From JAAELZ01 sp047639475 (GTDB lineage Bacteria; Pseudomonadota; Gammaproteobacteria; Arenicellales; Poriferihabitantaceae): a stretch of DNA of 64,000 bases. Under the pieces are notes generated by a model, which was not told where the DNA came from, searched no databases, and saw only the letters and a program-made list of their open reading frames with translations. Shown here in pieces: positions 34,613 to 42,864 of the stretch. Position numbers and translations under genes: made by a program. Position 1 is the first letter of the stretch, and every line of letters begins with the position of its first letter. Location of the stretch: positions 1 through 64,000 of the forward strand of contig JBLIOD010000001.1 in the NCBI GenBank assembly GCA_047639475.1, read 5' to 3'.

Positions 34613-35326
34613 ATGAAGCTACTTGTATTCCAGCATATTGAGTGTGAACACCCGGGTTCGTTGAGGCAATTCTTGAAGCAAGATGGCATCGAATGGGACG
34701 CTGTGAATCTCCAAAACGGAGATGCCATACCGCCATTAGAAAATTACGATATCTTGTGGGTAATGGGCGGCCCGATGGATGTATGGGATGTAGAGGAATA
34801 CCCTTGGTTGCTAGCAGAAAAAGCGGCCATTCGCCGGTGGGTAGGTGAATTGAAGAAGCCCTACCTTGGTTTATGTTTAGGGCATCAGCTGTTGGCAGAT
34901 GCATTGGGCGGCACTTGTGGCCCTCAACGCCCGCCAGAGATTGGTATTCTCAATGCTACACTCACTGAGGAAGGTAAGAAAGATAAGCTATTCGCTGGCA
35001 CGCCCGAAAATCAAAAGTGTTTGCAGTGGCATTCGGTCTGCGTTGCACAGCCACCCGAAAATACCACTATCTTGGCCAGTTCAGATGTGTGCCAAGTGCA
35101 AGCGATGCGGGTAGGTGACAATGCTTGGTCTATGCAGTATCACGTTGAGATTGAACCAGATACAGTAGCGAATTGGGGTGAAATACCGGCTTATCGTTGT
35201 GCACTGATTGATACTTTGGGTGAGCCCGCAATGGCAAAAATGCAAGCTGATGCTGATCGAGAAATTGATGTTTTTATAGATTGCGCTGGCACGTTATATC
35301 GAAATTTTATGAACGCCATTACCTAA
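34613..35326 (+). CDS. Class I glutamine amidotransferase-like protein
   Basis: This 237-residue protein has the GATase-1 fold: VMGGPMDVWD near residue 50, the nucleophile elbow GLCLGHQ (Cys88), and QYHVE with the His-x-Glu of the triad near 175. It is a stand-alone amidotransferase-like hydrolase of the GuaA-like subgroup; many such proteins act on small gamma-glutamyl compounds. An in-frame GTG at 34610 is also possible as start. It is followed 20 bases later by a GNAT gene, suggesting a small operon. Confidence 0.83.
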   Translation: MKLLVFQHIECEHPGSLRQFLKQDGIEWDAVNLQNGDAIPPLENYDILWVMGGPMDVWDVEEYPWLLAEKAAIRRWVGELKKPYLGLCLGHQLLADALGGTCGPQRPPEIGILNATLTEEGKKDKLFAGTPENQKCLQWHSVCVAQPPENTTILASSDVCQVQAMRVGDNAWSMQYHVEIEPDTVANWGEIPAYRCALIDTLGEPAMAKMQADADREIDVFIDCAGTLYRNFMNAIT

Positions 35327-35345
35327 CCACCCATACCTAATCACC

Positions 35346-35813
35346 ATGAATATCATCGTACAATCTTTGACTGAACAAGATCGAACCCAGTGGGAAGCGC
35401 TTTATCGGGGCTATGCTGAATTCTATAAAGTGCCAATGAATGAAGACATTCTAAACACGGTATGGTCTTGGATATTCGATAAGGATAACGCATTTTATTG
35501 TTTCTTGGCCAAAACCGATGAAGGGAAAGCGGTAGGGTTAATGCATTGTCGCGCCATGGCATCCCCTTTGCGCGGGGCAATGGTGGGTTTTTTAGATGAT
35601 CTGTTCATCGATCCTGATCATCGAGGGAGTGGTACGGCACAGCTTATGTATCAAGCGCTAGCAGATTTTGGTAAAGGCCAAGCTTGGCCTTTTGTTCGTT
35701 GGATAACGGCAGATAACAATTACCGTGGCCGTGGTTCTTACGACAAAATTGCTGACAAGACCCATTGGGTTACTTATCAGATGGCAACGGATACTCAGGA
35801 AGTTTGCTATTGA
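35346..35813 (+). CDS. GNAT family N-acetyltransferase
   Basis: This 155-residue protein has the GNAT motif A region LDDLFIDPDHRGSGTAQLM (about 80-100), where HRGSGTA is the acetyl-CoA pyrophosphate loop. Motif B (WITADNNYRGRGSYDKI) follows. It should transfer an acetyl group from acetyl-CoA to a small amine or protein; the acceptor is unknown. Its end overlaps the convergent ACT-domain gene by 7 bases. Confidence 0.85.
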   Translation: MNIIVQSLTEQDRTQWEALYRGYAEFYKVPMNEDILNTVWSWIFDKDNAFYCFLAKTDEGKAVGLMHCRAMASPLRGAMVGFLDDLFIDPDHRGSGTAQLMYQALADFGKGQAWPFVRWITADNNYRGRGSYDKIADKTHWVTYQMATDTQEVCY

Positions 35814-36208
35814 TCGCTCAGTTCGTTTAACGCCTCCATAGCCAATTTCGCGTCCGTGGCCTGCACAAAAATATGGTCGTGAAAGTAACCAGCAATGACA
35901 TTGGCGCTGATGTTGTTTTCTGTCAGCTTTCTAGAAAATGCAGCGGTTAAACCCACTGCTTCAAGACTAGAGTGAACTTTTAGCGTGATGCCACGAAGGA
36001 CGCTTTCGTAAGTCAAGTTTTTACTATCAGCATTTGCCCTCGGCACGATCAAGGTCAAACCCTCGCTTTCAATGAAAGAGGCGATGGGCGCTAAGTTTGC
36101 ATGATCACCATAGTTTGCATTTTCGAAACTCAAGAACACATACTCGCCCTCCATTAAAGTGGGTGACATTGATGCCAATAGCTTGATTAAATCAGTTTCG
36201 CCGAGCAT
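35807..36208 (-). CDS. ACT domain-containing protein (DUF2241-like)
   Basis: This 133-residue protein starts with ETDLIKLLASMSPTL and has EYVFLSF soon after. It contains a second ACT-like half with SSLEAVGLTAAFSRKL and VIAGYFHDHIFV. Two ACT-like modules in about 130 residues match the DUF2241 family, which probably binds amino acids or nucleobases as ligands. There is no fused enzyme domain. It is convergent with the GNAT gene. Confidence 0.85.
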   Translation of the reverse strand: MLGETDLIKLLASMSPTLMEGEYVFLSFENANYGDHANLAPIASFIESEGLTLIVPRANADSKNLTYESVLRGITLKVHSSLEAVGLTAAFSRKLTENNISANVIAGYFHDHIFVQATDAKLAMEALNELSDQ

Positions 36209-36331
36209 ATAAATAAGTGGTTAAATTGGTTTTGAATGCGATAAGATTTGAGCGGAAAATGTTTACCAAAAGTAGATGAAATGTACTTATTTGGGTTAGT
36301 GGATAAACACCGTATACAAAGCGTTTTAAAA

Positions 36332-37531
36332 TCAATCCAGCTCAATGTCCTTGTCCATGCACTGACAAATAAAGCTACGTGAGATTTTTAATCCATTGGC
36401 AACTTCGTTTAATGTAGCACGCTCTTTAGCGGTAGTGCGGCCGTCTGCTTTGGACACAATGCATAAATCACGCATTACCTGCATGCGTTGGGTAATACTG
36501 GCTAACTCACTACAGCGGTCAATGCGTGAAGGGAGCTCTTCGATGATCCGGGCAATATTCAAACCCGGCTTGAACTTTCCTTTTCCGAAAAAACCTTCGA
36601 AAGCTTCGATCTCTTTATCGTTTATTTTTCCACTGCTATTGGCTACCGCGATAGCACCAGCGAACAGCACTCGCCTCATTGATTGCGCGGTGTCGGTGCG
36701 TGCATCAATGTAGCTAGGTTCCATCATGCTCATAGTACGTTGAACGCCAACTTCTAGGTCGGTGACAGACGTCCCGCCCGGCATCATTAACTCAGAGTCG
36801 TGAAATAGCTGTAACGCCTTTACCCTTAGTGGACTGAACGGGTGAGTGGAGAACCAATCCTCGCGTGATGCTTGCAATCCAGGTGCTTGATCTTCCAGTT
36901 TCATCTGGTCAACCTGAGAGATAAAGTCTTCAAGATTGAATTGAATGCTCTTGCCAGTTAAGCCGGAGGCCAGCTTGAATAGAGATTTAGCGACGCCGTT
37001 CAAGTCTTGCGCGCAAAAAGCGCCAGCTCGATCAGCAGATATCTCGGCGTTACGTGACCAAGAAAATAGTTCTAAGGCCAGTTTGGGATCAGGTCGATGC
37101 TCGCCGCGTAAGATATAACCGATGGGGATGTCATGGTGACGATAAACGTGGTGGCCCAATTCATGGCCCATAACGAAACGCAGCTCACTGTCTTCAAAGG
37201 CTTCCAATAAACTCGAGGAGAACATGATCAACAAACGACCGGCCTCGGGTTTAAAACAAGCGGCGTTAAATTGTGGGCTGGAGTAAACATATAGCTCTAA
37301 GGGGATTTCTAATTCTAATCGTTCATAACATTCATCGGCCATCTTATGAATTTCAGGGGCCATTCGCTTACTCAAATATACCGAGGTGGCTAATAAATGC
37401 CGTCGAGTAGAGCTTGGTCCATCTTCCTGCATTTTGCTGATGGTTTCGTTAACTTTGATGACTTCTTTCACCTTGAGTAAGGACTCATACATTTCAAGGT
37501 CGTTTTGGTAGCGAATTTTTTCAGCGTTCAT
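36332..37531 (-). CDS. M48-type metallopeptidase with C-terminal TerB-like domain
   Basis: The zinc motif HELGH is at residues 123-127, and the third ligand is Glu163 in NAEISADRAG, so the M48 core (about 75-265) looks active. The N-terminal 70 residues are helical with no signal peptide or membrane helix, so it should be cytoplasmic. The last ~110 residues (RVLFAGAIAVANSSGKIND ... VSKADGRTTAKERATLNEVA) have the paired acidic-turn pattern of TerB, a fold found in tellurite and stress proteins. The combination suggests stress-linked proteolysis; substrates are unknown. Confidence 0.82.
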   Translation of the reverse strand: MNAEKIRYQNDLEMYESLLKVKEVIKVNETISKMQEDGPSSTRRHLLATSVYLSKRMAPEIHKMADECYERLELEIPLELYVYSSPQFNAACFKPEAGRLLIMFSSSLLEAFEDSELRFVMGHELGHHVYRHHDIPIGYILRGEHRPDPKLALELFSWSRNAEISADRAGAFCAQDLNGVAKSLFKLASGLTGKSIQFNLEDFISQVDQMKLEDQAPGLQASREDWFSTHPFSPLRVKALQLFHDSELMMPGGTSVTDLEVGVQRTMSMMEPSYIDARTDTAQSMRRVLFAGAIAVANSSGKINDKEIEAFEGFFGKGKFKPGLNIARIIEELPSRIDRCSELASITQRMQVMRDLCIVSKADGRTTAKERATLNEVANGLKISRSFICQCMDKDIELD

Positions 37532-37773
37532 GTTTTTGGTTTTGTTACGAGCTTAGGTATGGAGGCACTTTAGCGCAATGTTACTTAGTGCCGCAAGTTG
37601 ACTGCTCATAATAAAGGCACTTTTTGACCAACGCCTAAATACCCGGTGCATTATCAATCTCCCTGTGGAGAAGATAGAAAACACTTAAGTGCTACGTCGT
37701 TGCTCATAATAAAGTGATGTCTGTGCGCTACTAAAATAAAACCAGCCATTTCTTCTAGTTTAGGGTGTTGACC

Positions 37774-40700
37774 TTATAAAGAGAGCAAAGAGGCATTCCC
37801 TCCTGCTGCGCTAGTGTTGATGCTGATCACTCTTTCGTGGGCAAAGCGCGTTAAGTAGTGCGGGCCCCCCGCTTTCGGTCCAGTGCCAGATAAGCCTTCT
37901 CCGCCAAAGGGTTGAACGCCAACGACGGCGCCGATGGTATTGCGATTAACGTAAATATTGCCGGCATGAATGCGCTCGCTAATATATTTGACGTTGAGGT
38001 CTATTCGGCTGTGAATGCCAAAGGTTAAACCGTATCCTGTGTTGTTTATCGCGTCGATGACTTTGTCTAGATGCTTGGCTTTGTAACGCGCAATATGCAG
38101 TATGGGCCCAAATACTTCTTGATCGAGTTCCTCTATGCCGTCAAATTCAATGAGCGCCGGCTGGAAGTAGGTGCCTTTATCCTGGGTGTCTAATGTTGCT
38201 GAAGGTGATCGATAAATAGGTTTTCCTTCAATGCGTTTTTTATCAATGTGTGCGTTCAAATTATCCAGCGCTGGTTGATCAATAATTGGGCCAATATCTG
38301 TTTTGATATGCACGGGGTTGCCGGTTATCAATTGATCCATTGCTCCTTTTAGCTTGTCCACGACATTTGTATAAATGTCATCTTGCACGTAAAGCACTCT
38401 CAATGCGGAGCAACGTTGACCTGCACTTTGGAATGCGGATTGCACCACGTCGTCAACCAGTTGTTCAATTAAGGTAGATGAATCGGCTATCATGGCATTG
38501 ATGCCGCCTGTTTCGGCGATGAATGGAATGATAGCGCCGGGCTTTTGCGTTACGGTGTTCAAAATATATCTAGCAGTCTGGGTCGAGCCAGTAAAAGTGA
38601 CGCCAGCGATGGAATCTAAAGCGGTGAGTTTTGCACCCACGTCGCTGCCACTGCCAGGATGTAGCTGCAGCACGGTTTTAGGTACCCCCGCTTCATGCAT
38701 TAACTTAACCGCTATGCTGGCGATAACAGGGGTTTGGTCTGCCGGTTTAGCCAGTACGCAATTGCCGGCCGCCAGCGCCGCGCTCATTTGGCCTGTGAAA
38801 ATGGCCAATGGGAAGTTCCAAGGGCTGATACAGACAAACACACCGCGCCCGCTTAGTAAATGCTGATTGGTCTCGCCGGTAGGGCCGACCAAAGTCTTGG
38901 CGCTGGTAAAGTTACGTCTTGCTTGAGCGGCGTAATAGCGTAAGAAGTCTACCGCTTCACGTAATTCAGCCACGGCATCTAGCACGGTTTTTCCTGCTTC
39001 CAATATGCATAATGACAATAAGGTGTCGCGATGCTGTTCAAACAAGTCTGCAGCTGTTTCTAGTATTTTTGCGCGTTTATTGCCCTTTAGCGCATTCCAA
39101 TTCTCAAAGGCTTTTTGTGCAGACTCCATTGAACGGCCAATGCTCTGCTCGTTGCTTTGCGTTATGTTGCCAATGACGGCGCCTGTTGCAGGGTTAAGCA
39201 CATTCTCATTTTGGTTTGCGCTTTTAGCGTCTGTGGTTCCCCACTGCTTACTTTGTAATTGACTTAGCTGGGTGTAAAAAGCGTGCAATTCGTTGGCATC
39301 ATCTGCGTTGAATCCAGCGGAATTAATTCGCTCTGGAAGAAAATCAGCTGGCAGGGGAATTTTAGGGTGGCGAACATGTTCTGCTTCGATCAATTTATCC
39401 GCTGGGTCAGCGATGATTTCTTCTATCGGCAAGTCCTTGTCGACCAACCGGTTTACGAAAGAACTGTTAGCGCCGTTCTCAAGCAGTCGTCTAACCAAAT
39501 AGGCCAATAAATCTTTATGCTCGCCGACCGGTGCGTAAATTCTGACGGGCTTGTCGTGCTGCGTTATAACTTGGTCGTACAAGGTTTCTCCCATGCCGTG
39601 TAAGCACTGAAATTCATAAGGGTGGTCGCTATCCGCTTTACATAGAATGCTGGCAACTGTGTGTGCATTATGGGTCGCGAAAAGAGGATAGAAGTGCTCT
39701 CGGTTGCTCAATAGCTTGTCAGCGCACTGCAAATAGGCGACATCAGTAGTAAATTTTTGTGTGTAGACAGGGTAATCCTTTAATCCCAATATCTGCGCGT
39801 TTTTAACTTCGCTGTCCCAGTACGCACCTTTGACCAAGCGAATCATGATTTTTCGTTTATGGCGAATGGCCATGTCTTCTATCCAGTTCAATACGGGCAT
39901 GGCACGCTTTTGATAGGCTTGTACTACAAAGCCCAAGCCGTCCCAGTTGCTCAGAGAGGTCGCTTCGAATAACTTTTCTAGCAAAGTTAATGAGGGTTCT
40001 AAACGTTCTGATTCTTCTGCATCAATGGTTAATCCAATATTATACGCGGCTGCTTGCTCGCAAAGCAGAATTAATTTGGGTAGTAATTCCTCAATCACTC
40101 TTTGTTCTTGGGCATATTCATACCGCGGATGTAAGGCAGACAGTTTTACCGAGATGCCTGGGTTAGTCACTGCGTCAGTGGGCTTCTGATTTTTGCCAAT
40201 TCGATCGATGGCATCACTATAAGATTTGAAATAGAACTCTGCATCTTTGGCTGTGCGCGCCGCCTCGCCCAGCATGTCGTATGAATAACGATATCCTTTG
40301 CTCTCGTTGTCTCTGGCCCTTTTTAAGGCCGAACGCATATTTTCGGCTAAGACGAATTGTTGGCCCATGATCTGCATAGATTTAATCATCGCAGCTCTTA
40401 TGACCGGCTCACCACTTTGTGCTACCAACTTGCTGACGTACTCGGTGGGATTGGTGGTGATACGTTTGTTTAATTTAACAAACTTGCCGGTAAGCATTAA
40501 CCCCCAGCTTGAGGCATTAACAAAAAACGAATCACTGTTGCCGATATGGGACTGCCAATTGCCGTCTTGAATCTTGTCTTGTATTAGCGCATCAGCAGTG
40601 TCGCTATCAGGGATTCTTAACAATGCTTCGGCAAGACACATCATGGCAATGCCTTCTTCGGATGACAACTTAAACTCTTGCAGAAAAGCATCTAGGCCGC

Positions 40701-40893
40701 CATGGCTTTCAGTGTTGTCACGGATGGCTTTCACCAACTTATAGGCGGTAGAGCTGATTTTTTCCTTATCGCTGCTGTCTTGCTCGAAAAAACGTTTAAG
40801 TTCAGCGAAACAATCTTGTTCGTCGCGCAGATAGGCGTTACGAATAGCTAAACGCAGAGGAGCTTCAATATGAAAAGGAGTGATAAGTTTCAT
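37774..40893 (-). CDS. putA: Bifunctional proline dehydrogenase / P5C dehydrogenase PutA
   Basis: This 1039-residue enzyme oxidises proline to glutamate in two steps. The PRODH barrel (about 160-470) has RLVKGAYWD at 352-360, YPVYTQK at 374-380 and FATHNAH at 405-411. The aldehyde dehydrogenase half (about 560-1000) has PWNFP (691-695), Glu794 in AETGG and the catalytic Cys828 in GQRCS. There is no N-terminal ribbon-helix-helix domain, so unlike E. coli PutA it cannot repress itself. The divergent Lrp-type gene is the likely regulator. It acts at the inner membrane, feeding electrons to quinone. Confidence 0.95.
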   Translation of the reverse strand: MKLITPFHIEAPLRLAIRNAYLRDEQDCFAELKRFFEQDSSDKEKISSTAYKLVKAIRDNTESHGGLDAFLQEFKLSSEEGIAMMCLAEALLRIPDSDTADALIQDKIQDGNWQSHIGNSDSFFVNASSWGLMLTGKFVKLNKRITTNPTEYVSKLVAQSGEPVIRAAMIKSMQIMGQQFVLAENMRSALKRARDNESKGYRYSYDMLGEAARTAKDAEFYFKSYSDAIDRIGKNQKPTDAVTNPGISVKLSALHPRYEYAQEQRVIEELLPKLILLCEQAAAYNIGLTIDAEESERLEPSLTLLEKLFEATSLSNWDGLGFVVQAYQKRAMPVLNWIEDMAIRHKRKIMIRLVKGAYWDSEVKNAQILGLKDYPVYTQKFTTDVAYLQCADKLLSNREHFYPLFATHNAHTVASILCKADSDHPYEFQCLHGMGETLYDQVITQHDKPVRIYAPVGEHKDLLAYLVRRLLENGANSSFVNRLVDKDLPIEEIIADPADKLIEAEHVRHPKIPLPADFLPERINSAGFNADDANELHAFYTQLSQLQSKQWGTTDAKSANQNENVLNPATGAVIGNITQSNEQSIGRSMESAQKAFENWNALKGNKRAKILETAADLFEQHRDTLLSLCILEAGKTVLDAVAELREAVDFLRYYAAQARRNFTSAKTLVGPTGETNQHLLSGRGVFVCISPWNFPLAIFTGQMSAALAAGNCVLAKPADQTPVIASIAVKLMHEAGVPKTVLQLHPGSGSDVGAKLTALDSIAGVTFTGSTQTARYILNTVTQKPGAIIPFIAETGGINAMIADSSTLIEQLVDDVVQSAFQSAGQRCSALRVLYVQDDIYTNVVDKLKGAMDQLITGNPVHIKTDIGPIIDQPALDNLNAHIDKKRIEGKPIYRSPSATLDTQDKGTYFQPALIEFDGIEELDQEVFGPILHIARYKAKHLDKVIDAINNTGYGLTFGIHSRIDLNVKYISERIHAGNIYVNRNTIGAVVGVQPFGGEGLSGTGPKAGGPHYLTRFAHERVISINTSAAGGNASLLSL

Positions 40894-40954
40894 GTCAAAT
40901 TAGATTGTTAGAATGGATTAACTTTAGCCAATTTCTTGCCATATATGCTGCCAT

Positions 40955-40997
40955 TATTTGTATATAAGATATAAAATATATTTTTAATTTACAAATA
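40955..40997. promoter_or_regulatory. Putative regulator site in the putA-lrp intergenic region
   Basis: TATTTGTA (40955-40962) and TACAAATA (40990-40997) are perfect inverted repeats 27 bases apart, flanking a very AT-rich core. They lie midway between the divergent putA and Lrp-family starts (134 bp). Spaced AT-rich dyads on bendable DNA suit Lrp-type octamers wrapping DNA. Confidence 0.5.
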
Positions 40998-41027
40998 GCC
41001 ACATAATATGCTGCGAAAGGTTAAATC

Positions 41028-41486
41028 ATGAAATTAGATGCTATCGATAGAAAAATATTGAATCAGTTGCAGCGCAATGCACGTATATCTAATGTTGAGT
41101 TAGCTAAGCGAGTTAACTTAAGTCCATCTCCTTGTTTGGAGCGGGTTAAGCGGCTGGAACAAAACGAGGTGATTCAGGGCTATCATGCCGTCTTAACGCC
41201 TGCGAAAGTCAACGCGGCGTTGTTGGTGTTTGTGGAAGTTACCTTAGATAGAACTACCAACAGTGTGTTTGAAGTGTTTGCTAGGCAGATGAAATCGATC
41301 CCTGAGGTACTAGAGTGTCATATGGTGGCGGGTGGGTTCGACTATTTGCTTAAACTACGATTCGCCAATATGCAGCGATATCGAAATTTTTTAGGGCATC
41401 AGTTGGCAAGCTTGCCTGGTATCTCTCAAACTTCAACGTTTATGGTGATGGAAGAAGTTAAGGTCAGTCAAGTTATTGATTTGTAG
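41028..41486 (+). CDS. Lrp/AsnC family transcriptional regulator, putative PutR
   Basis: This 152-residue protein has an N-terminal winged helix-turn-helix (LDAIDRKILNQLQRNAR, then NVELAKRVNLSPSPCLERVKRLE) and a C-terminal RAM/ACT-like ligand domain (about 70-150, with ECHMVAGGFDYLLKLR). It is divergent from putA with 134 bases between them. Lrp-type activators of putA that respond to proline are known (PutR/BkdR-like), so that is the likely job, as PutA here lacks its own DNA-binding domain. Confidence 0.87.
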   Translation: MKLDAIDRKILNQLQRNARISNVELAKRVNLSPSPCLERVKRLEQNEVIQGYHAVLTPAKVNAALLVFVEVTLDRTTNSVFEVFARQMKSIPEVLECHMVAGGFDYLLKLRFANMQRYRNFLGHQLASLPGISQTSTFMVMEEVKVSQVIDL

Positions 41487-41568
41487 ATTGACATCTTTAG
41501 GCAAAAAAACGACACCCTAACAATACACACGATCACGCGTAAATTCTCCTCATTGATGGACAGTTTGT

Positions 41569-42296
41569 TTAATGTTCGAAAGAGCCCCAACTGCGCTTCT
41601 TTTTGTTGCTTAGTTTTGGCAGCAATAAGCCCAATAGCATGCCTAATAAAATGACTCCTGCGCCGCGGATAAACCATTCTTGTTCCACGTTATTGCGTAG
41701 TTTTTCGTTCTCAATGCTGATGTTTTTATGATTGCCTTTTACCGCCTTTAAAGTGGCGGTTAGCTTTATGTTGTCATCATTAAGTTGTGCGGAGCTTGAT
41801 GCGATGGTGGTTAATCGTGCTAGCTCCGCTTTTAGTGTGGCTATTTGCTGTTGCTGTTCAGCAAATTCAGTTTGAGCTTGAGTTGCTGCTATATCGGATA
41901 ATCGCATTTTCTCTTGAATTTGTTGAATTTGTTGAATTTGTTGAAATTGCTGCTCTTGCTGTGTCAGCGCTTCTAGGCGTTTTCTTGCGCTGGGTTGGTC
42001 CATTAAGAATCGACTGAGAACCCAGCCTGTAGTGCCGTTGGTATCTTGTACTTGGGTGTACCTTTAGTGTTTGTGGTTAACACGTTAAGCTGATCACCGC
42101 TGCGCAGCATCTTGGTGATTTTATTGGTGGTGCTGGGGCCAGTTCGTAGGGTGATTTCTAGTTGATCGCTTACAAATAGTGGGTTGGCACTGGACATCAA
42201 AGGTATAAAGATGGCCGCTAGAATGGTGTAACTAAGCAATCTTAGCCATAGCAGTGAATGGGGTTTAACACCGTTTTTAGTTGTTTTGCAAAACAT
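41569..42296 (-). pseudogene. YgiM-like SH3 and membrane-anchor protein, split by a frameshift
   Basis: Two abutting frames rebuild one protein of the SH3-and-anchor (TIGR04211, E. coli YgiM) family. The upstream frame (42296-42003) gives a signal peptide and most of an SH3 domain (LEITLRTGPSTTNKI). After TKG it goes out of frame, ending QAGFSVDS. The other frame supplies YTQVQDTNGTTGWVLSRFL, then a coiled coil rich in Gln, and a C-terminal helix GVILLGMLLGLLLPKL as in YgiM. One base is missing near 42060-42062. Either the gene is inactive or this is a sequence error. Confidence 0.85.
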
Positions 42297-42864
42297 AAAA
42301 TAAGCAGATTAGATTGATGCGTTATTGTATGTGATGTTCCCTGAATAAAATCTTTCTAAGGTAATCAAAAAACCTTTTATTAACCAGAGACCAAAGCATA
42401 ACTCATCAAGCGATTCCCTAATTTGTTAAAATCAGGTATGCAAAAGCCATACACTACTCAACGAGACCTATTGGTTTCTAGCTCGGATTTAGATTATCCA
42501 ATTCTGCACTGCCTTGACGATACAGAAGCGCTATTGGATTGGATTGGAGTGAAATAGAACTGGTACTGTCATCAATATACGCATCTACTACAGGTCGCCC
42601 CTCTTATCCGCTGCTAAGCTTGCTCCGCAGTGCGCTACTGGGTATATGGTATCCCATTTTTTACGTGATTTAACTGGCGAGAAAAAGCCCGGTAAACTTA
42701 GTAAAATAAAGTCAACGTCTTCCTGGAATTTTAAATAAACATGGGTTACTGATTATCCGCAAAATGCCTTATTTAACGTGATATTATCCAAAACTACTTG
42801 TATACATAAAACCTATTAAATTGCCTGATTTTTGTCGGGCAATTTCTATATATATCTCAACCTG
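42297..42864. other. Intergenic region before smc holding an IS remnant
   Basis: Apart from the IS5-type fragment listed separately, I see no gene. Positions 42297-42437 and 42725-42864 are AT-rich with no clear promoter. The segment just before smc contains CCTGATTTTTGTCGGGC, and no strong ribosome site precedes the smc ATG. Confidence 0.5.
42438..42678 (+). pseudogene. N-terminal remnant of an IS5-family transposase
   Basis: The first frame (42438-42557) reads MQKPYTTQRDLLVSSS, ending DDTEALLDWIGVK at a stop. A second frame, from 42551, continues as SSIYASTTGRPSYPLLSLLRS then ALLGIWY. The ASTTGRPSYPLL..LLRSLLLGIWY pattern is typical of the N-terminal helical domain of IS5-group transposases. 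The fragment is frameshifted and lacks the DDE catalytic domain, and no terminal inverted repeats are seen. It is a dead remnant, about 190 bases upstream of smc. Confidence 0.75.

Noticed and set aside
37603..37714. 14-base direct repeat TGCTCATAATAAAG (37603-37616 and 37701-37714)
   Set aside because: Exact, but short and AT-rich in a small intergenic gap; no element boundaries or further copies seen.
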